From Phenylobacterium sp. (GTDB lineage: Bacteria > Pseudomonadota > Alphaproteobacteria > Caulobacterales > Caulobacteraceae), in contig NZ_JACESE010000011.1 of assembly GCF_013911965.1 (NCBI RefSeq), positions 62,001 to 126,000 of the forward strand: 64,000 nt of DNA. Reading direction: 5' to 3'. The translations under genes were made by a program, and so were the position numbers. A model generated the notes under the pieces. That model saw nothing but the letters and a program-made list of their open reading frames with translations, was not told the DNA's origin and made no database searches. Positions 7,189 to 14,775 of this stretch are shown here, one piece after another (position 1 is the first letter of the stretch; the number at the start of each line of letters is the position of its first letter).

Positions 7189-8931
7189 GTGGCTTTCGAT
7201 GCTTCCTCTCAAGAGGCGGCCGACAAGGTCGCCGACTCTCAGTCGCCGACCTGGCCGGAAGCGCTGCGGCAGGCGCTGGCCTGCGCGACCGGCGGTGTGG
7301 ATCCCGCGCCTACTATGGCGGCCTTCTGCAATTGGGCGCAGCAGGTCTGCCGACATCCCGAGCGCCTTGGCGAACTCGGCGCGACGCTGGCCAGCGGCGC
7401 AGCCGCCATTGCGACCGCCCCGTCGGCGCGCAGCCAGTGGGCGTTCCAGCCCGATCGCGACGACAAGCGGTTCGCTGGCGCCGGATGGGAGGCGCCGCCT
7501 TTCTCAGCCCTGGCCCAGACACAGCTCCTTCTCGAGCGCCTCTGGCGGACTGGATGCGCGCCTTTGCCCGGCCTTGCCGAACAGGATCGCCGCCGCGTCG
7601 AGCACCTGGGCCTGCTGAGCCTTGGGGCGATGTCCCCCAGCAACCAACCGTGGGCCAGCCCAGAGGTGCTGGCCGCCGCGGCGCGGAGCGGCGGCCGCAC
7701 GCTCCTGGATGGCGCCGCGCTCTGGCTCGAGGACGCCGGCAGGCTTCTGGAGGGCAAGCCGCTCGCCGGCGAGGATGTGCTGAAGGTCGGAAAAGACCTG
7801 GCGGCCACGCCGGGCAAGGTCGTCTTCCGCAACCGCATCATGGAGCTCATCCAGTACGATCCGGTCACCGCGAGCGTGCGGCCGGAGCCGGTCCTGCTCG
7901 TGCCGGCGTGGATCATGAAGTTCTACATTCTGGATTTGACGCCGGAGACGTCCCTCGTCCGTCACCTCCTCGAGCAAGGCTTCTCCGTCTTCGCCATCTC
8001 GTGGCGCAACCCCAGCGCCGACGACCGCGAGCTCGCCCTGGACGACTACCGGCGCGAGGGCGTGGAGACCGCCATCGCGCTTGCCCGATCGATCTGCGGC
8101 GCGCCCGTACATGCGGTCGGCTACTGCCTGGGCGGGACGCTGCTGGCCATCGAGGCCGCCCGGCGCGGCCGGCTCGGCGATCTGGCGCTGGCTTCCGTGA
8201 GCCTGCTGGCCGCGCAGACCGACTTCGAGGAGGCCGGCGACTACCGCAAGCTCCTCACCCAAGCTGACGTGGCCGCCTTGGAGGCCGCGATGCAGGCGCA
8301 CGGCGTGCTCCAGGGCTGGCAGATGGCGCTGTCCTTCTACGGCCTGCGCGCCAACGACATGCTGTGGCCGCGGATCGTGAACCGCTATCTCAAGGGTGAG
8401 GCGGCCGCGGCGGGTCCCCTGGAGACCTGGCTGGCGGACACGACCCGCATGCCGGCGCGCATGCACGCCGAATATCTGCGCGGCTGCTATCTGGAGAACC
8501 GCCTCGCGCGCGGCGAGATGATCGTCGACGGCGGCCAAATCGGCCTGAAGGATCTTCGGGCGCCCTTGTTCGTGCTGGGCGCCGAGCTCGACCACATTGC
8601 GCCCTGGCGCTCGGTGCATCGCCTCGAGCTCCACGCTTCGGGCGAGCGCACCTTCGTCCTCACCGGCGGCGGACACAACACCAGCGTCGTCAGCCCGCCG
8701 GGCAAGCCGAAGGCCTACTACCGCATCGTGACCGCCGCGGCCGGATCGCCCTACATGCCGCCTCAGGCGGTGGAGAGCGCGCCGCGGCAGGAGGGCTCCT
8801 GGTGGCCGGCCTGGACCGGCTGGCTCGCCGATCGGTCCGAGCCTGCGACCCGCCCGCCCGCCAAGGCCAGGCCGCTCGGCGGCCTCGCCGAGGTGGAGGC
8901 CGCGCCCGGGCGGTATGTCATGGAGCGCTGA
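7189..8931 (+). CDS. phaC: Class I poly(R)-hydroxyalkanoic acid synthase
   Basis: A 580-residue polymerase that links 3-hydroxyacyl-CoA units into polyhydroxyalkanoate. The GTG start at 7189 follows GAGGTGAACC. The alpha/beta-hydrolase core carries the lipase-like box GYCLGG with the catalytic Cys at residue 313, Asp468 in ELDHIAPW and His496 in GGGHNTS, corresponding to the triad of class I synthases. The PhaC N-terminal domain (residues about 75-240) with SLGAMSPSNQPW is present. phaB starts two bases after the stop, so the two are an operon. No phaA or phasin is visible nearby. Confidence 0.95.
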   Translation: MAFDASSQEAADKVADSQSPTWPEALRQALACATGGVDPAPTMAAFCNWAQQVCRHPERLGELGATLASGAAAIATAPSARSQWAFQPDRDDKRFAGAGWEAPPFSALAQTQLLLERLWRTGCAPLPGLAEQDRRRVEHLGLLSLGAMSPSNQPWASPEVLAAAARSGGRTLLDGAALWLEDAGRLLEGKPLAGEDVLKVGKDLAATPGKVVFRNRIMELIQYDPVTASVRPEPVLLVPAWIMKFYILDLTPETSLVRHLLEQGFSVFAISWRNPSADDRELALDDYRREGVETAIALARSICGAPVHAVGYCLGGTLLAIEAARRGRLGDLALASVSLLAAQTDFEEAGDYRKLLTQADVAALEAAMQAHGVLQGWQMALSFYGLRANDMLWPRIVNRYLKGEAAAAGPLETWLADTTRMPARMHAEYLRGCYLENRLARGEMIVDGGQIGLKDLRAPLFVLGAELDHIAPWRSVHRLELHASGERTFVLTGGGHNTSVVSPPGKPKAYYRIVTAAAGSPYMPPQAVESAPRQEGSWWPAWTGWLADRSEPATRPPAKARPLGGLAEVEAAPGRYVMER

Positions 8932-8933
8932 CC

Positions 8934-9647
8934 ATGGGCCGCGTGGCGCTCGTGACCGGCGCCGGCCGGGGCATCGGCCGCGCCATCTGCGAACGGCTGG
9001 CGGCCGAGGGGCATCGCGTGGCCGGCCTCAACGTCCGGCCAGCCGGAGACCCCAGGCCCGATCTGGCCATGCCGCTGGTGGCCTGCGACGTCACCGATCG
9101 GGAGGCCTGCGCCCGCGCCGTCGCCCAGGTGGAGGCGCAGCTGGGACCGGTCGACATCCTGGTCAACAACGCCGGCGTCACCCGTGACGCCATGCTGCAC
9201 AAGATGGAGCCGGACGCCTGGGACGCCGTGCTCGCGGTGGACCTGACCGGCCTCTACAACGTCACGCGTCAAGTGCTCCCCGGAATGAGGGACCGCGGCT
9301 ACGGCCGGATCGTCAACATCGCGTCGGTCAACGGGCAGAAGGGCCAGATCGGCCAGACCAACTATGCGGCGGCCAAGGCCGGCGTCCTCGGCTTCACCAA
9401 GGCCCTGGCCCTGGAATGCGCGCGCAAGGGCGTCACGGCGAACGCCGTCTCCCCCGGCTACACGGACACGGAGATGGTGGCGGCCGTGCCGAAGGCCGTC
9501 CTCGAGGAGATCGTGGCGCAGATCCCCGTGGGACGCCTGGCGCGGCCGGAAGAGATCGCCCGCTGCGTCGCCTTCCTTGCGGCCGACGAGTCAGGGTTCA
9601 TCACCGGAGAGACGCTGAACGTGAACGGCGGGCAATACCTCGCCTGA
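8934..9647 (+). CDS. phaB: Acetoacetyl-CoA reductase
   Basis: A 237-residue short-chain dehydrogenase reducing acetoacetyl-CoA to (R)-3-hydroxybutyryl-CoA with NADPH for PHA synthesis. It shows the cofactor motif TGAGRGIG, NNAG, the catalytic Ser in NIASVNGQKGQ, the YAAAK catalytic pair, and PGYTDTEM. The NGQKGQ-x-GQTNY stretch is typical of PhaB rather than FabG. The start at 8934 was chosen for its position two bases after phaC and for beginning directly with the nucleotide-binding strand. It is co-transcribed with phaC. Confidence 0.93.
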   Translation: MGRVALVTGAGRGIGRAICERLAAEGHRVAGLNVRPAGDPRPDLAMPLVACDVTDREACARAVAQVEAQLGPVDILVNNAGVTRDAMLHKMEPDAWDAVLAVDLTGLYNVTRQVLPGMRDRGYGRIVNIASVNGQKGQIGQTNYAAAKAGVLGFTKALALECARKGVTANAVSPGYTDTEMVAAVPKAVLEEIVAQIPVGRLARPEEIARCVAFLAADESGFITGETLNVNGGQYLA

Positions 9648-9676
9648 AGCGTGGTCTTGTGCGTCCGCGGGCCCGT

Positions 9677-9717
9677 CCTAGATTCAAAAAGCTGGAGGAA
9701 GACCTCTTCAATCTAGG
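9677..9717 (+). promoter_or_regulatory. Stem-loop in the leader of the Bax-inhibitor-1 gene
   Basis: CCTAGATT (9677-9684) pairs with AATCTAGG (9710-9717) and encloses a smaller GAGG/CCTC stem. It lies between phaB and the BI-1 gene and ends 11 bp before the ATG. It could terminate phaCB transcripts or control translation of the next gene. Confidence 0.35.
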
Positions 9718-9728
9718 GACCTTCAGCA

Positions 9729-10484
9729 ATGAGCGATCTTTATCGAAGCCAATACGGATCGATACCCGCTCAGCGCGCCGACATGGCCGTGGATGCGGGC
9801 CTTCGATCCTTCATGATCGGGGTCTACAACAAGGTGGCCCTGGGCCTGGTCGTCTCGGCCGCCCTCGCCTACTTGACGTCGAGCGTTGCGCCGATCCGCG
9901 ACCTTATGTTCGTGGTGGGCGCCGATAGCCGTCTGGCCGGCATGACGCCGCTGGGCTGGATCGTCGCCTTCGCCCCGCTGGGCATCCTGCTGGTTTCGGG
10001 GTTTGCGATGCGAAACCCCACCAGCGGCTCGGCGAGCGCCCTTTACTGGACCATCGTGGCCTTGATCGGGGCCTCCCTGGGCGTGGTGGGGCTGATGTAC
10101 ACCGGCGCCTCCATCGCCTCGATGTTCTTGATCACCGCCACCGCCTTCGGGGCGCTGAGCCTCGTGGGCTACACGACCAAGAAGGACCTCACCGGTTTCG
10201 GCTCCTTCCTGATCGTCGGCGTGATCGGCCTGATCATCGCGAGCCTGGTGAACCTGTTCCTGCGATCGGAAGCCGTGCAGTTCGCGGTCAGCGTAATTGG
10301 CGTGTTCGTGTTCGCGGGCCTGATCGCCTACGACACCCAGCGCCTCAAGCTGAGCTACTACGAACTCGGCGGGAACGAGGCCGCGCGCGGGGTGGCCACC
10401 AGCTACGGCGCGCTCAGCCTCTACATCAACTTCATCAACCTCTTCCAATTCCTACTGTCCCTGTTCGGCCAGCGGCGGGACTGA
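9729..10484 (+). CDS. Bax inhibitor-1/YccA family membrane protein
   Basis: A 251-residue protein with seven predicted membrane segments. The C-terminal family signature is seen as AGLIAYDTQRLKLSYYE followed by LYINFINLFQFLLSLFG, matching the TMBIM fold whose buried Asp pair controls a calcium leak. The N-terminus is short, cytoplasmic and polar. In bacteria these proteins interact with FtsH or affect membrane proton/calcium balance; which applies here is unknown. It is followed by a tiny single-pass protein and a terminator. Confidence 0.92.
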   Translation: MSDLYRSQYGSIPAQRADMAVDAGLRSFMIGVYNKVALGLVVSAALAYLTSSVAPIRDLMFVVGADSRLAGMTPLGWIVAFAPLGILLVSGFAMRNPTSGSASALYWTIVALIGASLGVVGLMYTGASIASMFLITATAFGALSLVGYTTKKDLTGFGSFLIVGVIGLIIASLVNLFLRSEAVQFAVSVIGVFVFAGLIAYDTQRLKLSYYELGGNEAARGVATSYGALSLYINFINLFQFLLSLFGQRRD

Positions 10485-10522
10485 GGTGACCCATAACCGG
10501 CACGGAAAGGAGGTGAGACCGG

Positions 10523-10654
10523 ATGGCTGAGACCAAGACCCGCTCGACGACGTCGGGCATGTCGAAGGAGGAGGAGATCCTGGCCTACAGCGCGATCGCC
10601 GTCCTCATCGCCGCCATAGGCTTCGTCGTCGGAGCGATCTTCATGGGCGCCTGA
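10523..10654 (+). CDS. Tiny single-pass membrane protein (43 aa)
   Basis: The ATG at 10523 has a very strong ribosome site (AAAGGAGGTGAGACCGG). The product has a polar N-terminus (MAETKTRSTTSGMSKEEE) and one hydrophobic segment of about 20 residues ending VGAIFMGA. It is likely co-transcribed with the BI-1 gene 38 bp upstream. I know no function. A terminator hairpin overlaps its stop codon. Confidence 0.65.
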   Translation: MAETKTRSTTSGMSKEEEILAYSAIAVLIAAIGFVVGAIFMGA

Positions 10655-10672
10655 CCAGGCGCCCTTCTTTTT
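10645..10672 (+). terminator. Rho-independent terminator after the BI-1 operon
   Basis: GGGCGCC (10645-10651), 6-nt loop, GGCGCCC (10658-10664), then TTCTTTTT. The stem includes the stop codon of the 43-residue ORF. Confidence 0.85.
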
Positions 10673-10710
10673 GCACGCTCGGACGCCGGGCCACGCCCAA
10701 CAAAAATAAG

Positions 10711-10754
10711 GCCCCGGGAGAGGGCGGAACTGGCGAGAACCGCTCTCCCGGGGC
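10711..10754 (-). terminator. Rho-independent terminator for the minus-strand hsp20
   Basis: A perfect 12-bp stem, GCCCCGGGAGAG with CTCTCCCGGGGC (10743-10754 and 10711-10722), is followed on the minus strand by CTTATTTTTG. It lies 32 bp after the hsp20 stop. Confidence 0.85.
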
Positions 10755-10785
10755 TGTCCGGAGCGCTGAACGGCGCCCCGCCCGA

Positions 10786-11301
10786 TCAGTGGACCGTCTG
10801 GCCCGTGCTGATCGGGATTCGCTTGGCCTGAGCCTCGGCCTTGGGCGACTTCGGCGCGGTGATGGTCAGCACGCCATTGTCGAAGCTGGCGGTGATCTTC
10901 TCCTCGTCGAGCTCGCCCAGGGACAGGCGGCGCTCGAAGCGGCCGTAGTAGCGTTCGCTGTACTGCCGCTCCTTGTCCTCGGTCTCCGCCTTCTTCTCGC
11001 CGCGGATGGTCAGCACGCCGTCCTGCAGCGAGACCTCGACGTCCTTCTCGTCAAGGCCCGGCAGCTCGGCGCTGATCCGGTAGGCGCCGTCCTTGTCCTG
11101 CACCTCGATGCTCGGCCAGCTCACGGCCGAGCTCTGGGCGGTGAGGTCCTTGAAGACGGAATCGAAGAGCCGGTTCATCTGGTCGCGCAGACCCACCAGC
11201 GGACCGAATCCGCCGAAGGCGGGCCCGAGCCAGTCCTGACGCGACTGAGGGGCGGGACTGCGGTCGTTCGCCCCTTGCGTGGCGAGATCCTTACGATCCA
11301 T
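10786..11301 (-). CDS. Hsp20/alpha-crystallin family small heat-shock protein (copy 1)
   Basis: A 171-residue holdase of the Hsp20 class. The alpha-crystallin domain runs from about residue 60 to 160: VEVQDKDGAYRISAELPGL, L-R-G-E-K-K, ERYYGRFERRLSLG and the GVLTITAPK strand. The C-terminal R-I-P-I-S is the I-x-I motif that joins oligomers. The N-terminus FDSVFKDL matches the close relative at 33178, and the two share the E-K-D-R-x-Y-S-E-x-YYGRFER signature. The gene is monocistronic with its own terminator and a heat-shock-like promoter. Confidence 0.93.
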   Translation of the reverse strand: MDRKDLATQGANDRSPAPQSRQDWLGPAFGGFGPLVGLRDQMNRLFDSVFKDLTAQSSAVSWPSIEVQDKDGAYRISAELPGLDEKDVEVSLQDGVLTIRGEKKAETEDKERQYSERYYGRFERRLSLGELDEEKITASFDNGVLTITAPKSPKAEAQAKRIPISTGQTVH

Positions 11302-11500
11302 CGCTTGCCTCCTTGCTGGGACAATTCGCGAGGAGTCCGCGGCGCGGGGAGCGGGCGTCCGCCGGCTGGGGGACGTAAGCTTCGGCGCCCGCCTGACCGG
11401 CTGTCCATGACACCGGACCGTGCCGCGTCGCCACGTGCGGCGCGCCGGCCAGGTCCCCGGCCGACGAACTCCTCGGCCGCCACATCGGCGGCATAGGGTG

Positions 11501-11528
11501 AACTAGGTCAAAGCCCTGGCCGCACAAG
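11501..11528 (-). promoter_or_regulatory. RpoH-like promoter for hsp20 copy 1
   Basis: On the minus strand CTTG (11528-11525), 17 bp, CCTAGTT (11507-11501). The -35 is exact. It would give an unusually long leader of about 190 nt; the 248-bp interval 11302-11549 holds no gene. Confidence 0.55.
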
Positions 11529-11549
11529 GGCCAATCTCGCTTCTTGGGT

Positions 11550-12440
11550 TCAGCCGGCGAAGACCGGGAGCGGCAGACCGGGCGTCTCGACGCGGAGCTG
11601 CAGCAGGCGGCCGTCGAAGGGGCCCGCCAACGCTGCGTCCAGGCCGTGCCGGGCGGTCGTCACGTAGAGGGTTTTCATGTCCTCGCCCCCGAACGCGCAG
11701 CTGGAGGGCTGGCGCGCCGGCACGTCGATGATCCTGTCCGCTCGGCCGTCGGGCGCATAGCGGATCAGGCAAGCGGCGCCCCAGCGCGCGTTCCACAGGA
11801 AGCCGTCCGCGTCCATGGCCGAGCCGTCCGGAACGCCTGGGCCGCCCTCGACGAACACCTCCTGGTCGTGCAGCGTCGGTCCTTCCGGATCGTAGCGGAA
11901 GCGCCAGATCAGCTTGCGGCGGCTGTCGGCGAAATGGAGCCGCTCGCCCTCGGGGCTCCAGGCCAGGGTGTTGGCGACGCCGATGTCGCCCAGAAGGCGA
12001 CGGCTGCGGCCGTCCGGCCCCACGACAAAGAGGCCGCCGGTGAACCGGGTGACCGGGCGTGGGGCGCCGTCAGGAGCGATGTTGTTCTGCATGGTCCCGA
12101 GCCAGAGGCGGCCTTGCGGGTCGCAGCGGCACTCGTTGGACCGGTTCTCCGGATCGGCGTCGGCGCGGCAGAACAGCCGCAGCGTTTCCTGCTCGGGATC
12201 GAAGCGATAGACGCCGTCCTGCATCGCCAGCATCAGCGCGCCGGAGCGCGCGGGGACGGCGGCCGAGACGAGCTTGGGCGTCGCCCACTGCCGGGTCAGT
12301 CCTGTCTTCGAATCCAGCGCGTGAACCTGCCGGCCGACGATGTCGACCCACAGGAGCCGGCCTGCGCCCGCGTCCCAAAAGGGCCCCTCCCCGAGGATGC
12401 AAGATGGCGCCTGCTGGATGGCCGTGACCTGGACCGTCAT
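11550..12440 (-). CDS. SMP-30/gluconolactonase-family protein
   Basis: A 296-residue six-bladed beta-propeller of the SMP-30/LRE family. It starts with the typical LGEGPFWDAG (metal-ligand Glu) and has RSNECRCDPQGRLWLGTM (metal-ligand Asn), ANTLAWSPEGERLHFADS (Asn and Asp ligands) and GGPGVPDGSAMDADGFLWNA. Such enzymes hydrolyse sugar lactones using a bound divalent cation; the substrate here is not determined. It is the last gene of a run that includes a 68-residue protein, a hybrid kinase and kaiC, with short gaps suggesting one transcript. Confidence 0.9.
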   Translation of the reverse strand: MTVQVTAIQQAPSCILGEGPFWDAGAGRLLWVDIVGRQVHALDSKTGLTRQWATPKLVSAAVPARSGALMLAMQDGVYRFDPEQETLRLFCRADADPENRSNECRCDPQGRLWLGTMQNNIAPDGAPRPVTRFTGGLFVVGPDGRSRRLLGDIGVANTLAWSPEGERLHFADSRRKLIWRFRYDPEGPTLHDQEVFVEGGPGVPDGSAMDADGFLWNARWGAACLIRYAPDGRADRIIDVPARQPSSCAFGGEDMKTLYVTTARHGLDAALAGPFDGRLLQLRVETPGLPLPVFAG

Positions 12441-12458
12441 CGGAAGGCCCGATGAAGG

Positions 12459-12665
12459 CTAGGAGGCGAGCCGGATCTGGTCGCGCTCAGGGGGGAAGTA
12501 AGGCAGCAGCTCGACCTCATCTGGCCGTACGCGCGAAGCGGTCAGGTGCGAGAGGAGCTCGGCCCCGCGTTGCAGCAGCTGCGCGCGATCGGTGCTCTCC
12601 GGCAGGATGATGCCGGAGACGTCCTGCGAGCCCCGAAGCTTGGCGACCACAAAGCGGCGGTTCAT
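12459..12665 (-). CDS. Conserved small protein of unknown function (68 aa)
   Basis: The ATG at 12665 gives a 68-residue product starting MNRRFVVAKLRGSQDVSGI and ending ERDQIRLAS; longer upstream starts run into the kinase gene. It is a soluble mixed alpha/beta protein with no motif I recognise. It sits 18 bp from the SMP-30 gene and 52 bp from the hybrid kinase, so it is probably co-expressed with the KaiC module. Confidence 0.55.
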   Translation of the reverse strand: MNRRFVVAKLRGSQDVSGIILPESTDRAQLLQRGAELLSHLTASRVRPDEVELLPYFPPERDQIRLAS

Positions 12666-12717
12666 GCCCGGAAAATGCGCTGGCCGCAAAACTGTTGCAG
12701 AGCGCCATAGCGGCGCT

Positions 12718-14775
12718 TCAAGCTGTGGCGCCGACGCCATCCTCGAGCGCGCGGCGCACCCGCTGGGCGAGCTCCGCTTCCGAGAACGGCTTGGTGAGAA
12801 CCTGTTCGGCGGCAAGGTGCTGGATCGCGCTGTGGTCGGCGAAACCTGTGGCCATGAGGATCGGCAGCTGGGGCCGCTTGGCGGCGGCGAGCTTGGCGAG
12901 CTCGACGCCGTTCATGCCCGGCATGGCGAAATCGACGATCAGAAGGTCGAGCTTGCGGCGGCTGTCGAGGATCTCGAGCGCCGCGCCGCCGCTGCCGGCC
13001 TGGACGACGCGGTAGCCGAGCTGCTCCAGCATGTGCGCCGTGGTCTCGCGGACGAGCTCGTCGTCGTCGACGATCATCACCGTCCCGCCCTTGCCGGTGG
13101 CCCTGAGCCCGTCGGCCAGGAGGGACGCCGAGGCGTCCTGCTGCACGCCCTTGGCGCGGGGCAGGAACACCTTCACCGTCGTGCCCTTGCCCGGCTCGGT
13201 CTCGATGGAGACGCCGCCGCCCGACTGCTTAGCGAAGCCGAGCACCTGGCTGAGCCCCAGGCCGGAGCCCTTACCGACCCCCTTGGTGGTGAAGAAGGGT
13301 TCGAACACGCGTTCCAACACCTCCGGCGGCATGCCGGACCCGGTGTCGCTGACGGCCACCATCACATAGTCGCCGGGCTCGGGCTCTTCGGGCCGCGCGC
13401 GCGCGCCGCTGATGGTGACGTTGCGGGTCAGCACGGTCAGGCGCCCCCCTACGTCCATGGCGTCACGGGCGTTGATCGCCAGGTTGAGGACGATCATCTC
13501 GATCTGGGTCGGGTCGACCAGAGCCGGCCAGAGCGATGTCCCGAGCTTCAACTCGAGCGCCATGCTGCCGCCGATCGCGCCCTGCAGCAGCCCTTGCATG
13601 CCCTCCAGCGCCTCGTTGAGGTTCACCGACTGGGGCGCGAGCTTCTGCCGGCGCGAGAAGGCGAGCAGTTGCTTGGTGAGCGTGGCGCCGCGCTGGGCGG
13701 CCTGCCGCATCATCTGGATACGCGACTGGACCCTGGCGGGGTCGCCGCCCTTCTCAACCATGCTGAGCCCGCCGACGATGACCTGCAGCAGGTTGTTGAA
13801 GTCGTGGGCGATGCCGGCGGTGAGCTGGCCGACCGCCTCCAGCCGCTGCATCTTCAGCAGGGTCGCTTCCATCTTCTCGCGCTCGGCGATCTCCGTCAGG
13901 AGCTGGCGGTTCGCCGCGGCGAGCTCAGCGGTTCGTTCCTCGACGCGCCGCTCCAGCTGCTCGGCCGAGAGCTTCACGTCCGTCACGTCTGTCGCCGAGG
14001 CCACGTGGCCGATGTAGGCGCCGTCGCTTCCCCGCGGCGCCGCCTCGCAGTGCAGCCAGCGGAGCTGTCCGTCGCGGTCGAGAACCCGGTATTCGAAGCT
14101 CGCGCTCTCCCGGGCCACGCAGGCCTCCCGCCAGGCGGCCTGCACCGCCTCTCGGTCGTCCTCGACGACAACGCTCAGCCACCCTGCCCCCGCGAAGGTG
14201 TCGGCCGGCCGCCCGAAGACGTCGGCATGCCGCCGGTTGGCGTAGATCACCTGGCCGTCGGCGTCGGACATCCAGATCAGGGCTGGCGCGCTGTCGGCGA
14301 GGTTGCGGAACCGGCCTTCCGTTTCGCGCAGGGCCTCGCTGGCCCGCAGGCGCTCGAGTAGATAGGCCTCAGCCTCGCGCTGGCGCAGCCGCGCGCGCAG
14401 GGCCGCGCTGGCCGCGCTCACCAGGCTGGTCGGGTGCAGCGGCCGCTCGAGGATGGTCACGTTGCCAAGGCGGTTGAAGCGGGCCTCGACCTGCGGGGTG
14501 ACGCCGCTGTCGCGGTTTCGCAGCAGGATGATGGGGTAGTCCGACCAGGGCGGCTGGCTCTTCAGCCAGGCGAACAGCGGCTCCGGATCGGCCCGTTCGA
14601 AGGCCTCCTCAGCGACCAGCAAGCCCCCGGTGTCCGTGTAGCCGCCCGGAGGATCGAAGCTGTCGATGACGCGCGCCGGCAGGCCGCCTTTGCGGAGCAG
14701 CTCGACTCCGACCCGGCCGTCGCGGCCGATCGGGCAGAAGACCAGCAGCGGATCCTGGACCGGATCAGGCCTCAT
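12718..14775 (-). CDS. Hybrid sensor histidine kinase (pseudoreceiver, PAS, HisKA, HATPase, receiver)
   Basis: A 685-residue protein. Residues 1-130 resemble a receiver fold lacking a clear phosphoacceptor. A PAS domain covers about 145-270 (FRNLADSAPALIWMSDADG), followed by a short coiled coil. The HisKA box has His324 in GIAHDFNNLL, the HATPase has NLAINARDAM and DTGSGMPPEV, and the C-terminal receiver has the phosphoacceptor Asp615 in LLIVDFAMPG. It has no transmembrane segment, so sensing is cytoplasmic. Its start overlaps the kaiC-like stop by 11 bp, implying coupled translation and a shared pathway. Confidence 0.93.
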   Translation of the reverse strand: MRPDPVQDPLLVFCPIGRDGRVGVELLRKGGLPARVIDSFDPPGGYTDTGGLLVAEEAFERADPEPLFAWLKSQPPWSDYPIILLRNRDSGVTPQVEARFNRLGNVTILERPLHPTSLVSAASAALRARLRQREAEAYLLERLRASEALRETEGRFRNLADSAPALIWMSDADGQVIYANRRHADVFGRPADTFAGAGWLSVVVEDDREAVQAAWREACVARESASFEYRVLDRDGQLRWLHCEAAPRGSDGAYIGHVASATDVTDVKLSAEQLERRVEERTAELAAANRQLLTEIAEREKMEATLLKMQRLEAVGQLTAGIAHDFNNLLQVIVGGLSMVEKGGDPARVQSRIQMMRQAAQRGATLTKQLLAFSRRQKLAPQSVNLNEALEGMQGLLQGAIGGSMALELKLGTSLWPALVDPTQIEMIVLNLAINARDAMDVGGRLTVLTRNVTISGARARPEEPEPGDYVMVAVSDTGSGMPPEVLERVFEPFFTTKGVGKGSGLGLSQVLGFAKQSGGGVSIETEPGKGTTVKVFLPRAKGVQQDASASLLADGLRATGKGGTVMIVDDDELVRETTAHMLEQLGYRVVQAGSGGAALEILDSRRKLDLLIVDFAMPGMNGVELAKLAAAKRPQLPILMATGFADHSAIQHLAAEQVLTKPFSEAELAQRVRRALEDGVGATA

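Noticed and set aside
12592-14361. Long open frames opposite kinase, kaiC, ppc, lon and other genes
   Set aside because: They are antisense to well-supported coding sequence, lack family patterns and are typical of very GC-rich DNA.
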